A stretch of 64,000 nucleotides of DNA from Lachnospiraceae bacterium C6A11. GTDB lineage: Bacteria; Bacillota; Clostridia; Lachnospirales; Lachnospiraceae. The stretch is from positions 124,001-188,000 of the forward strand of contig JNKY01000016.1 in the NCBI GenBank assembly GCA_000702245.1. The letters are read 5' to 3'. Below, piece after piece: positions 49,701 through 58,062 of this stretch. Both the position numbers and the translations under genes were made by a program. Position 1 is the stretch's first letter. Each line of letters starts with the position of its first letter. Below the pieces are notes generated by a model. That model saw nothing but the letters and a program-made list of their open reading frames with translations, ran no database searches and was not told where the DNA came from.

Positions 49701-51202
49701 TGGACAGGATACTGAAAAATATAGCCAGAAAGGGTCAGGAGCTTCCGGAATACCTTAAGGCGGAGCAGCTTGCGGGAAGACTGTATTTTACAGATGAAGA
49801 GGCCACAGCGCTTCTCAGAAATAATGCCGAGGCAGACAGAAAGGCTCTTGCAGTCTCAGAGAAGGAGCTTGCCGATAAGAGAAGCGAATATGACAGACTT
49901 TCCGGCAGGATCGATTATGCAGCGAAGAATTACACCGATGCCTTCGGTGATTTCGAGAGACTTCCGGGGGACAGCAGTGCCCTCTTAGATATGCAGAAAA
50001 CTCTTGAGCTGCAGCTTTCGGACATCAGGAAGAAATACGACGAGGACAGAAAGAAGCTTTCCGATTTTGATAAGAATAGGAGAGAGTCCGAGGACATCTT
50101 TAAGGATGTCAGCAGGATAGTTGAGAGAAATAATATCGATACATCAAAGGCCGTACCTGTTTCGAAGGAGGACCTCAGAGAGGAGGCCTTCGAGGATGTT
50201 CTTGTTCAATACGACAATATCCAGAAATCAATGGACAAGGCCAGACTTGAGCTTGTACGTCATAAGGGCAGGATATCAGAGAGCCTTTCGGATATGGGCG
50301 TTTCAGGACTTGCAACAGCTGTGAGAGAAGACGTTCAGATTCCGTCCAGCCTTGCGGACGCGGAGAACCTTCTCCAGAGTCTCGGCAGTATGCTGGAGGT
50401 TATCGGAATAGAGAAGGACAGAGTAAGTAAGAGCCTTCAGGATATGGAGCTTCTTCATGACAGCTTCGTGGATCAGTGTCTGGACAGATGTCTTGATGTG
50501 AAGACAGAGCTCGAGATGCTTCCGGGTCTTTCAGAAATCATGCTGGACGGCGAGAAGATAGAGATGATCAGGCTCAGCATCCCTTACGTGAAGGATGAGT
50601 TTATGCGCGAGCGTATGGCCGCCTACATAGACAGAGTAGTGGATGAAGCCGACAAGATAGACGATGATGAGGGCAGACTGAAGCTGATAAGAAACAGCCT
50701 TTCAACCAAGAGGCTTTTCGGCGTCATCGTTACGGATATGAACAAGATCAAGCTCAGCCTCTACAAGCGTGAGAGGATCAAGGAGCAGAGCAGGTATCTG
50801 AAATACGAGGAGGCGGTCGGAAGTACCGGTCAGTCTCAGGGTATTTACATACAGTTCCTGATATCCATCATCAACTATATTTCCGGCATGTATGCTCCGG
50901 AGAAGATAGGTGAGGGAACAAATACGATATTTATCGACAATCCTTTCGGAGCCGCCAAGGATATCTATATCTGGGAGCCGATATTTGCCCTGCTTTCAGG
51001 AAACAGGGTTCAGCTTGTGGTTCCGGCAAGAGGAGCTTCTCCGGCGATAACAGGACGTTTTGATATCAATTACGTTCTGGGACAGCAGAAGCGTGGAGAC
51101 AAGGAAGTTACAGTAGTGGTTAATTATGAAAGCAGGACGACCGAGGAAGAGCTTGAATATCATGAGCTTTCATATGAGCAGCAGACCTTCGAGTTTATTT
51201 AG
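46766..51202 (+). CDS. JetC-like SMC/MukB-type ATPase
   Basis: 1478 residues from ATG 46766 (CGGGAGGCGCGGAAA upstream). ATPase head: NNIKYNFGTQYYDDF then Walker A LANGGGKSVLM (lysine ~43). Long coiled coil from ~300 to ~1240, broken at ~660-780 by a globular hinge-like part (FAMSGMDYIASLPEDKRREA, LPYGVVTGDFD). C-terminal head: signature-like GQSQGIYIQFLIS and Walker B TIFIDNPFGAAKD (~1386-1398), where Asn stands where many SMC proteins have the catalytic Glu. An extra polar stretch lies at nt ~47087-47164. The complex would extrude or sense DNA loops, as in Wadjet plasmid defence. Confidence 0.82.
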   Translation: MPVINRIRVNNIKYNFGTQYYDDFTMRMYGRNTIYDLANGGGKSVLMLLLMQNLIPNSTLDDKQPIEKLFREGCNNTTIHSLIEWKLDNVGGADEYKYMTTGFCARKARDRSAEGVAQEAETSSDGASGVASIEYFNYCIFYNSYNKNDIINLPLVKDKEHISYQALRNYLLDLSHKNIELKVQIFDKKGEYQRFISGYGLHESQWEIVRGINKTEGHVRTYFETNYKTTRKVIEDLLIEEIIDKAFLVRTNKDEESKNGMARLLISIRDQLKSLAEKKRDIASYDHQSELIRLLYDRVRSFESIFRDKDSIEQSLADIYITVKQENEAAEKERESLEEAIEDASKGKQKVTEQLEQLKISIDMNLLDALTESIAECSAKVEKSRAVYSEDERKLTLAEAGNEYLEYLEEKKRRDTIEEKIKLLDQSAGGESDTASLAANIKRHIDAELTAMDSSIRAGEEALAKLEEETALHEKELLEARTNIAVAESVEASAAANTELIRKQLSELLTELSDKSLEDFAAKLGRLSKEKLSLEEEEKKLSEEKDSVSADIREADEELREGQIDMMRVKLRREDAEQEKKLLTENRSRLETLARIYLGGDDKDISKLEETVYEKVKNLSADLRGKEKRLAELSNRLKDIQEGRLIETTEGVEKVMAYLRTRHNIFAMSGMDYIASLPEDKRREALQHAPELPYGVVTGDFDKVRHDQNIGDIDTGSEVVIIYNEDEIEGGEVIVSGTSMMLLHRDREFFIDEKVKEKLGAEKQAEIDILSDEIRSLRDMTDVAEEDLGFIRTLTGKNILGSDEEADRLASEENRLILAKREIEARKGKSTEKLAELEKELIALTDKKKTLDSDILILKRGLELSTLSENDTKRAEEAAKDRQRLSRMLESLEEQKRQSVSKEAELRSRLGREKQDRAALQDKWNSKYLPYYREGEYKESNDSLRYLEAAFDVSVSKYADKNKEQESLRQFSETLLGSMDRILKNIARKGQELPEYLKAEQLAGRLYFTDEEATALLRNNAEADRKALAVSEKELADKRSEYDRLSGRIDYAAKNYTDAFGDFERLPGDSSALLDMQKTLELQLSDIRKKYDEDRKKLSDFDKNRRESEDIFKDVSRIVERNNIDTSKAVPVSKEDLREEAFEDVLVQYDNIQKSMDKARLELVRHKGRISESLSDMGVSGLATAVREDVQIPSSLADAENLLQSLGSMLEVIGIEKDRVSKSLQDMELLHDSFVDQCLDRCLDVKTELEMLPGLSEIMLDGEKIEMIRLSIPYVKDEFMRERMAAYIDRVVDEADKIDDDEGRLKLIRNSLSTKRLFGVIVTDMNKIKLSLYKRERIKEQSRYLKYEEAVGSTGQSQGIYIQFLISIINYISGMYAPEKIGEGTNTIFIDNPFGAAKDIYIWEPIFALLSGNRVQLVVPARGASPAITGRFDINYVLGQQKRGDKEVTVVVNYESRTTEEELEYHELSYEQQTFEFI

Positions 51203-51225
51203 CAATAAGAAAAGAGGGGTGTACT

Positions 51226-52101
51226 ATGCATTATGTTGAGGCGAAAACAGTGCTTACTCCGCAGAACGGCTACAGTCCGTACCACGGAAGCATAGAGGAC
51301 AGTATTTATTGTGAAGGACTCAGAAAACCTTACAACAAGAATGATTATTTCGATGTAGAGATCAAGAAGAATGCACCTGGACTTCTGGGCAATGCTCTGT
51401 CCAGGAAAAGGACGAGGGGCATGGTCATAGTCGGAAGTATGGTGGATCCCTACATGGATATTGAGAAGGATGAATGCATAATGCGTGACAGCCTGAATAT
51501 CATCGCGCGCCACGATTTCGGCGTTTCGATAACAACCAGAAATACTCTTCTTCTCAGAGATATGGATCTGCTCCAGGATATCAACAGGAACTCCAAGGTT
51601 ATTATCAATGTGCCGTTCGAGACATTGTCGGACAGCATCTCCGGCAGGATATGCGTCGGCGCGTCGACAGCTTCTGAGAGGATGGAGATGATCTGTGAGC
51701 TGATCAGAAGAAAGATAACGGTGACCATCATCCTGCAGCCGATGATACCATGCATCAATGATTATCCGGAGGAGATCTCGGCCATACTCAGCGAGATAAA
51801 GGATCTGGGGATATCCGGGATAGACAGTGGAAATATGCTTCTCACACTTCGCGGCGAGGTGGGTGATCATTTCCACAGGAGTTATAAGGAACGCTTCCCT
51901 TCGGAATATGAGCAGTATCTTAAAAAATACGGCGATAAGGACACGGTGATCTCGGAGAATGCGGCAGCAATCGAGAAGCTGGTGGGAGATTTCACTAAAA
52001 AGCACGGCATAGCGAACGGAAAGGCTGAGATAGAGAGGCTGAACAGAAGCTATGAGAATAAAACAGAGGGTAAACAGATGAATATTTTCGATCTGATGTA
52101 A
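51226..52101 (+). CDS. SPL-like radical-SAM homologue lacking two cluster cysteines
   Basis: 291 residues, ATG after AAAAGAGGGGTGTACT, 23 bp downstream of the SMC gene. Matches the clostridial SPL-family pattern from end to end: MHYVEAKTVLTPQNGYSPYH, MVIVGSMVDPYMDIEKDECI, SITTRNTLLLRDMDLLQDIN, VTIILQPMIPCINDYPEEIS, then LLTLRG and QMNIFDLM. Relatives carry RGCxHxCxYC for the [4Fe-4S] cluster; here the site reads HGSIEDSIYC, so two of three cysteines are serine (residues ~23-30). The protein should not form the usual cluster. Position suggests a partner of the SMC complex, where other Wadjet loci have JetD. Confidence 0.75.
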   Translation: MHYVEAKTVLTPQNGYSPYHGSIEDSIYCEGLRKPYNKNDYFDVEIKKNAPGLLGNALSRKRTRGMVIVGSMVDPYMDIEKDECIMRDSLNIIARHDFGVSITTRNTLLLRDMDLLQDINRNSKVIINVPFETLSDSISGRICVGASTASERMEMICELIRRKITVTIILQPMIPCINDYPEEISAILSEIKDLGISGIDSGNMLLTLRGEVGDHFHRSYKERFPSEYEQYLKKYGDKDTVISENAAAIEKLVGDFTKKHGIANGKAEIERLNRSYENKTEGKQMNIFDLM

Positions 52102-52106
52102 AATAT

Positions 52107-52135
52107 TTTACTTTTTATTTACCTTGCGATATTAT
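52107..52135 (+). promoter_or_regulatory. Promoter of the small coiled-coil gene and malic enzyme
   Basis: TTTACT at 52107-52112, 17-base spacer, TATTAT at 52130-52135, 41 bp before the start codon at 52177. Confidence 0.6.
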
Positions 52136-52176
52136 ATTATACCTAGGAACAGTTTTATGGATAGGAGGTTCAGCTT

Positions 52177-52452
52177 ATGTCATTTATGGATTCAGTCGGT
52201 TCAGTAGTTAAGACCGTTGGTGACAAGACAGGAACGGCTATTGAGGTCGGCAAGGTCAAGGCCAAGATAAGTAACGAGAAATCAACCATAAGAGCCGATT
52301 TCGAGAAGATCGGACGCATAATGTATAAGAGATATAAGGCAGGAAACTGCGACGATGAAGAGCTTAAATGTCTCTTCTCTGAAATTGATGTCAGCCGCGA
52401 GAATATCGACGGTTATGAAGAAGATATAAAAAGGATCAAGGTGGAGGACTAG
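52177..52452 (+). CDS. Small coiled-coil protein of unknown function
   Basis: 91 residues with ATAGGAGGTTCAGCTT upstream. Starts FMDSVGSVVKTVGDKTGTAI, then a charged helix (KVKAKISNEKSTIRADFEKI) and an acidic end (ENIDGYEEDIKRIKVED). It resembles the N-terminal helix module found before zinc ribbons in other Clostridia, but has no cysteine pair. The malic-enzyme gene begins 3 bp after its stop. Confidence 0.7.
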   Translation: MSFMDSVGSVVKTVGDKTGTAIEVGKVKAKISNEKSTIRADFEKIGRIMYKRYKAGNCDDEELKCLFSEIDVSRENIDGYEEDIKRIKVED

Positions 52453-52455
52453 AAA

Positions 52456-53625
52456 ATGGACTTTAATAAGCTTAGCTTAGAGATGCATGAAGAGAACAAA
52501 GGAAAGCTTGAGGTAGTATCAAAGGTAAGAGTTGAGACTAAGGATGACCTTTCAACAGCATATACTCCGGGTGTTGCGGAGCCATGCAGAAAGATCAACG
52601 AGAACCCTATGGACGCTTACAAGTACACCTGCAAGGCAAATACAATAGCTGTTGTTTCAGACGGTACTGCAGTACTCGGTCTCGGTGATATCGGACCACT
52701 CGCAGCAATCCCTGTAATGGAGGGTAAGTCTATCCTCTTCAAGAGATTCGGAAACGTTGATGCATTTCCTATCTGCCTTGATACAAAGGACACAGATGAG
52801 ATAGTAGAGACAGTTAAGAGGATCGCTCCTTCCTTCGGAGGCATCAACCTTGAGGATATTTCCGCACCAAGATGCTTCGAGATCGAGGAGAGACTTAAGA
52901 AGGAGCTTGATATTCCAGTATTTCATGATGATCAGCACGGAACAGCTATCGTTGTTTCTGCAGGTATCATGAATGCACTTAAGCTTGTCGGAAAGAAGAT
53001 GGAGGAGGTTACTGCAGTTGTTAACGGTGCTGGTGCCGCAGGTATCTCTATCACAAAGCTTCTCCTTTCCTTCGGCCTTAAGGATGCCATCCTTGTTGAC
53101 AGACAGGGTGCTATCTATGAGGGCAGAGACGGACTCAACCCTGCAAAGGAAGAAATAGCTAAGATAACAAATAAGAATAAAGAGGCAGGCAGCCTTGCAG
53201 ATGTTGTTAAGGGCAAGGATATCTTCCTTGGCGTTTCAGCACCTGGCGTACTTACAGCTGAGATGGTAAGCACAATGGCTAAGGATTCGATCATCTTCGC
53301 TATGGCTAATCCTACACCTGAGATCATGCCTGATGAGGCTAAGAAGGGTGGAGCTGCAGTTGTTGCAACAGGCCGTTCTGATTTCCCTAACCAGATAAAT
53401 AACGTTCTTGTATTCCCTGGTATCTTCAGAGGTGCCCTTGATGCAAGAGCTACAGGTATCACAGAAGAGATGAAGCGTGCAGCGGCAGTTGCCATCGCAT
53501 CAATCGTTAAGGATGACGAGCTCTGTGCTGATTACATCATTCCTGATGCATTTAACCCTGAGGTTGCCAAGGTGGTTGCCAAGGCAGTTGCCGATGAGGC
53601 AGTAAGACTCGGAATCACAAAATAA
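52456..53625 (+). CDS. Malic enzyme (malate dehydrogenase, decarboxylating)
   Basis: Oxidative decarboxylation of malate to pyruvate. 389 residues, the short bacterial form. Motifs: TAYTPGVAEPCRKI, GTAVLGLGDIGPLAAIPVME, GINLEDISAPRCFEIEERLK (metal ligands), PVFHDDQHGTAIVVSAGIMN, the nucleotide fold VVNGAGAAGISITKLL and FALANPTPE-type FAMANPTPEIMPDEA. Uniform codon use suggests strong expression. A short hairpin (53632-53647, six paired bases) follows the stop. Cofactor choice (NAD or NADP) not decided. Confidence 0.95.
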   Translation: MDFNKLSLEMHEENKGKLEVVSKVRVETKDDLSTAYTPGVAEPCRKINENPMDAYKYTCKANTIAVVSDGTAVLGLGDIGPLAAIPVMEGKSILFKRFGNVDAFPICLDTKDTDEIVETVKRIAPSFGGINLEDISAPRCFEIEERLKKELDIPVFHDDQHGTAIVVSAGIMNALKLVGKKMEEVTAVVNGAGAAGISITKLLLSFGLKDAILVDRQGAIYEGRDGLNPAKEEIAKITNKNKEAGSLADVVKGKDIFLGVSAPGVLTAEMVSTMAKDSIIFAMANPTPEIMPDEAKKGGAAVVATGRSDFPNQINNVLVFPGIFRGALDARATGITEEMKRAAAVAIASIVKDDELCADYIIPDAFNPEVAKVVAKAVADEAVRLGITK

Positions 53626-53682
53626 ATGAATGATCCCCTGTGGGGTCGTTTGAGAATGTACAAGACCGAGAAGAGAGGTTCT

Positions 53683-54615
53683 ATGGAGTATTTTGAAAAG
53701 ATAAAACTCGTTGAAGAGAATGTTAATAAGGTCATAAAGGGCAAGGAGCATGTCGTAAAGAAGGTGCTCGCTGCGACTATCGCCGGCGGACACATCCTTA
53801 TGGAAGACATCCCGGGAGTTGGAAAGACAACTCTTGCGACTGCATTTGCCAAGGCTCTTTCACTTGATTATAAGAGAGTTCAGTTTACGCCTGACGTACT
53901 TCCGTCGGATATTCTCGGCTTCTCGATGTATAACAGTGCTACAAAGGAATTCGAATACAGACCGGGCTCGGTATTCTGTAACCTTTTCCTTGCGGACGAG
54001 ATCAACAGAACAAGCCCGAAGACCCAGTCTGCCCTTCTCGAGGTTATGGAGGAGGGTCATGCGACAGTGGACGGTGTGACACGTGACCTGCCGGATCCTT
54101 TCATCGTAATCGCAACGGAGAATCCGTACGGCTCATCAGGAACACAGATGCTTCCGGAATCACAGCTCGACAGATTTATGGTATGCCTTTCTATGGGCTA
54201 CCCTGCCCACAGCGATGCGGTTGAGATCCTTAAGGGCAACGCCCTCAGTCCGTTGAAGACAGTTCAGGCAGCCATGGACCTAAGTGAGCTGCTGGCACTT
54301 CGCAAGATGTCGAATGAGCTTTATATAAGAGATGAGATCTACGAATATATAGTAAATATAGTTGAAGAAACCAGAAGAAGCGATATGTTCTCTATGGGTG
54401 CAAGTCCGAGAGGTACTATAGCCTGCCTCAGAATGGCGAAGGCTATGGCGATAATCGACAACAGGGACTTTGTGAATGCAAGGGATGTCCAGAGCGTTGT
54501 GAAGGATACTCTCGGCCACAGAGTTAAGCTCGGCCAGAGGGCGAGAGCTCAGGGGGTTTCCATGGACATGGCACTCGACAGACTTATCCAGTATATTCCT
54601 GCCCCAAGGAGTTAG
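53683..54615 (+). CDS. MoxR-family AAA+ ATPase
   Basis: 310 residues from ATG 53683, which has AGAGAGG upstream; an in-frame ATG at 53626 would lie before the hairpin after malic enzyme. Walker A EDIPGVGKTT (41-50), Walker B LFLADEINRT, sensor ATENPYGSSGT and the PESQLDRFM motif. Acts as a chaperone-like ATPase. First gene of the MoxR-DUF58-transglutaminase operon, which in other bacteria supports maturation or secretion of cell-surface proteins. Confidence 0.92.
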   Translation: MEYFEKIKLVEENVNKVIKGKEHVVKKVLAATIAGGHILMEDIPGVGKTTLATAFAKALSLDYKRVQFTPDVLPSDILGFSMYNSATKEFEYRPGSVFCNLFLADEINRTSPKTQSALLEVMEEGHATVDGVTRDLPDPFIVIATENPYGSSGTQMLPESQLDRFMVCLSMGYPAHSDAVEILKGNALSPLKTVQAAMDLSELLALRKMSNELYIRDEIYEYIVNIVEETRRSDMFSMGASPRGTIACLRMAKAMAIIDNRDFVNARDVQSVVKDTLGHRVKLGQRARAQGVSMDMALDRLIQYIPAPRS

Positions 54616-54617
54616 AT

Positions 54618-55658
54618 TTGAAAAACAGGATATATTTCGGAAGAATAATAATGTATATAGCGCTCGGGCTGGTAGTCTTTTTCTTCCATGATTTTCTGCA
54701 CAGCCATTTTTATCTGATGCTGCTGCTTATCATGGTAATCTTACCGTTACCGGATATTCTGCTGTGCCTCTACGTGAGGCACAGTCTTTCCTGTAGCCTT
54801 GTGACCAGTGAACCGCGTGCTGAGAAATACACTCTCAGCTATGTGACGGTGAAGCTTAGGAACAAGGCATTTTTCCCTTCCCTCAGTGTCAGGGTCAATC
54901 TCACAGTTGAGAATAAATTCTATAATGAGAAGAGCAGTATAGTTCTGACGCTCCCTGCAAGGATAAGAAAAACTGAGGAGCTGCAGCTTCCTATAAAGCT
55001 CTCGAGATGTGGTCTGGTCGAATATTCCGTGGACAGTATCAGTGTCCTGGATATACTCGGCTTTGTTGAGTTTAAGAAGAAAAACGACTCAAAGGTCGAA
55101 ATGAGTGTGCTTCCATACGGAAATACGTATATCAACAGAGATCTGACCGATATGAACAGAGGCCTCACCGAGGCGGAGGAGACAAATAAGAGAGGCAACG
55201 ATTTCTCTGATGTAAACGATGTCAGAGAATACATCCCGGGCGACAAGCTGATGAGCATACACTGGAAGCTTTCTGCCAAGAGGGATATCCTGATGGTCAA
55301 GGACAGAGTCAGTATGTCCGACCAGCAGATGGTAGTTCTGATGGAGCTTTCCGGTACGCCGGAGGAACTTGAAGAGGTTGTGGCTCTTACCTACGGCATG
55401 ATGAGAAATATGATAACGAGCAATCTGTTTATAAGATTCATGTGGTGGAGTGAATCAAGATATATGTTTGAGGAAAGACAGCTCATGAACAGGGACAATC
55501 TTTCCGACGCATTTAATGATGTATTTTATGAGAAGAGATACCCGGATCCGGAGAAGACGAGGGAGTATATGAGAAGTATCAGGCCTGAGCTTAAGGCTTA
55601 CATTGATGTTCTGCCGCGAAACGGTGAAGCGGTCTGCGAGGTTGTGGAACAGGATTAA
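54618..55658 (+). CDS. DUF58 membrane protein
   Basis: 346 residues with a TTG start 6 bases after AAGGAG, 2 bp beyond the MoxR stop. Two N-terminal transmembrane helices (~8-50), then a strand-rich domain, and the DUF58 hallmark YIPGDKLMSIHWKLSAKRDI near residues 200-219, followed by a vWA-like end. Partner of MoxR in this conserved operon. No catalytic role known. Confidence 0.9.
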   Translation: MKNRIYFGRIIMYIALGLVVFFFHDFLHSHFYLMLLLIMVILPLPDILLCLYVRHSLSCSLVTSEPRAEKYTLSYVTVKLRNKAFFPSLSVRVNLTVENKFYNEKSSIVLTLPARIRKTEELQLPIKLSRCGLVEYSVDSISVLDILGFVEFKKKNDSKVEMSVLPYGNTYINRDLTDMNRGLTEAEETNKRGNDFSDVNDVREYIPGDKLMSIHWKLSAKRDILMVKDRVSMSDQQMVVLMELSGTPEELEEVVALTYGMMRNMITSNLFIRFMWWSESRYMFEERQLMNRDNLSDAFNDVFYEKRYPDPEKTREYMRSIRPELKAYIDVLPRNGEAVCEVVEQD

Positions 55659-55671
55659 ATAAAGGTGCTTT

Positions 55672-58017
55672 ATGGGAACAAGTACGAAGGGAATGTACGG
55701 CGCTCAGAAGGAAAAGAATGCCAGTACTAAAACCTGGAACAAAAAACTGAAGGATTATTCCGATATCGAGGTGCTTAGCGGCGTTGTGATCGATAAGAGC
55801 ATCTATGATGTCAAGGAAAACAGGATATTCACCCTATTTATCAAGGGCCTTATTACTTATTGCCTCACAATGGGTGGAGCGGGACTCTATCTGTCCAGCT
55901 TCGAGGTTGAGTATAATTCATTCCTTGTAAATGTGGTGGCTCTTCTTTCTGCGCTCACCTGCTCGGTGCTTTACTACAATCACCTTACAGAAAACATCGG
56001 TTATCTTGTTTACTTCGGGCTTTTTGCCGCCGGCGCCTTTATGTTGAAGGACTATATAAACTCCGGCTTCTATGCCATCGTCAACGACACTATGGAAGCG
56101 GCTTCCATGTACCTCAAGATGGACGGTATGCAGCACTACAACGAGAGGATAAGCGACAGATATACGGCGATAACCGTTACGATGATCTTCTTCGTGCTGC
56201 TGGTAAATATCCTTATAAACAACTATATCTCAAGACGCGCAAGATACCTTATAGCGACTATCATAGTTATGTTTATCAGTATCATTCCGCTTTATTTTGA
56301 ATGCGAACCTGATACGTTTTACGCGGTTCTGCTTCTCAGCGGTATAGTGATGGCTTACCTGCTGAAGGGCGGAAAGCATTACAGACTCTACAGAAGAAAC
56401 AGTGTATTTTATCGTGAAAAGAACGGACTATCTTACGGTATCAGCCATAAGGCGCTGCGCCAGGTTATGCTGATCGGCTTTGTATTTGTTTTTCTTGCGG
56501 TTAATATCATCGGCATGATAGTTCCGAAGGACACCTACGATATGAAGGGCAACAACAAGTATAAGAAGGAATCCATGGATATGGTGACGAACTTCTTTAC
56601 TCTGGGTATTGAGGGTCTCTTCAATTTCTACGCCAACAGGGGCGGTCTCTCGACGGGACGTCTGGGCGGCGTTTCTTCCATCAAGCTGGATTACAAGACC
56701 GATATAAGGGTTGAATATACGCCTTACAGCTACGAGACGCTGTATCTGAAGCAGTTTGTTGGAAATACCTACAATCCGTACGTAAACAGCTGGACCATGG
56801 ACCGCAGCTTCAGAACTCCTGAGGGAGAGAACCACCAGACCGTTGAGGCTCTGAAGAAGAGGTTCGAGGAGGGAACGCCTTTCAGCGCGAAGGGCAGGCT
56901 CAAGGTAACAAATGTTGATGTTTCGGGCAGCCTTTTCCTTCCGTATTATTCCGACGACACAAATAATATTGTCTATTTCGGTGCTACCGAGGAATTTGAG
57001 TATTATCCATATCTAGTATTAGGAGAGATCGGAACCGAACAGGAGGAGATAAACAACGAATGCCGCCTGATCCCGATGGAAAACTACGATGTTATTGCCT
57101 CCTTCTGTGAGCAGAACAATATAGGCGGCGATACGCCGGAGGAGATAATAAACTGCCTGTGTAACTATTTCCAGGAAAATATCCCTTACACCATCAGGCC
57201 GGGTGCAACTCCGAGAAACAAGGATTTCGTTAATTATTTCCTGACCAAGAACAGAAAGGGCTACTGTGCACATTTCGCAAGCTCGGCTGCGCTGATCCTC
57301 AGGTATTTCGGCATACCGACCAGATACTGCGAGGGCTACGCGCTTTCCTACGACCATGCAACTCACTACGGTGAGCTGGTTGAGGGCGCAGAATACAGCG
57401 ATTATTACCAGGGCTATTCGGCAATAGGCGAGACTGCACTTATTTCGGTTGATGTTTCCGATGCGGAGGCACATGCCTGGGTTGAGGCTTATATAGATGG
57501 AAAGGGCTGGGTTATCGTTGAGGCAACGCCTTCCGGAGATACGGACGAGATAGATGATTTCTGGAACCAGTTCAGCAGGGGCAGCTCGGATGATAATGAC
57601 ACGACCGAAGAGGAAGGAACCGGTACACGTTTCAGGATCAATGATTCCTTCATGAAGGGTACGGCGCTTATCATATTTGCTGTTATCATGGCAGCAGCGC
57701 TTGTATTTCTCTTCATACGTTTCCTTCCGACCATCAGATATCATATAGCCTACGCAAGGGCGGGCAGGAACGACAAGCTGATCCTTAAATACATGCGATT
57801 CATCCGAAAACGTAAAAAGAAAGACAAGGACTTTAAGGACAGGATGAATTATGATGACCAGCTTGACTATCTGAGGAAAAGTGGTAAAATGACGTGCACA
57901 GACGTCGAATTATCGCGGCTTAACGAGATACTTAATAAAGCAGGCTTCTCGAAGGAAGAGATAAGCGAGGACGACTTCGGCTTTGCGGAGAAGATACTGT
58001 ATGGTTCGGGTAAATAA
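55672..58017 (+). CDS. Transglutaminase-like (TgpA-type) membrane protein
   Basis: 781 residues; AATAAAGGTGCTTT precedes the ATG. About six transmembrane helices in residues ~45-290, an extracytoplasmic papain-like transglutaminase core, and one more helix (~662-685) before a basic cytoplasmic tail. Catalytic C532 in RKGYCAHFASS and H601 in DAEAHAWVEAY; the third position reads WVIVEATPSG, with Glu where many members have Asp. Ends the MoxR-DUF58 operon; probably crosslinks or cleaves surface proteins or peptides. Confidence 0.9.
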   Translation: MGTSTKGMYGAQKEKNASTKTWNKKLKDYSDIEVLSGVVIDKSIYDVKENRIFTLFIKGLITYCLTMGGAGLYLSSFEVEYNSFLVNVVALLSALTCSVLYYNHLTENIGYLVYFGLFAAGAFMLKDYINSGFYAIVNDTMEAASMYLKMDGMQHYNERISDRYTAITVTMIFFVLLVNILINNYISRRARYLIATIIVMFISIIPLYFECEPDTFYAVLLLSGIVMAYLLKGGKHYRLYRRNSVFYREKNGLSYGISHKALRQVMLIGFVFVFLAVNIIGMIVPKDTYDMKGNNKYKKESMDMVTNFFTLGIEGLFNFYANRGGLSTGRLGGVSSIKLDYKTDIRVEYTPYSYETLYLKQFVGNTYNPYVNSWTMDRSFRTPEGENHQTVEALKKRFEEGTPFSAKGRLKVTNVDVSGSLFLPYYSDDTNNIVYFGATEEFEYYPYLVLGEIGTEQEEINNECRLIPMENYDVIASFCEQNNIGGDTPEEIINCLCNYFQENIPYTIRPGATPRNKDFVNYFLTKNRKGYCAHFASSAALILRYFGIPTRYCEGYALSYDHATHYGELVEGAEYSDYYQGYSAIGETALISVDVSDAEAHAWVEAYIDGKGWVIVEATPSGDTDEIDDFWNQFSRGSSDDNDTTEEEGTGTRFRINDSFMKGTALIIFAVIMAAALVFLFIRFLPTIRYHIAYARAGRNDKLILKYMRFIRKRKKKDKDFKDRMNYDDQLDYLRKSGKMTCTDVELSRLNEILNKAGFSKEEISEDDFGFAEKILYGSGK

Positions 58018-58062
58018 TTATTGTTATAGATAGTTTATAAACAATGAACAGATAGGAGTCAT

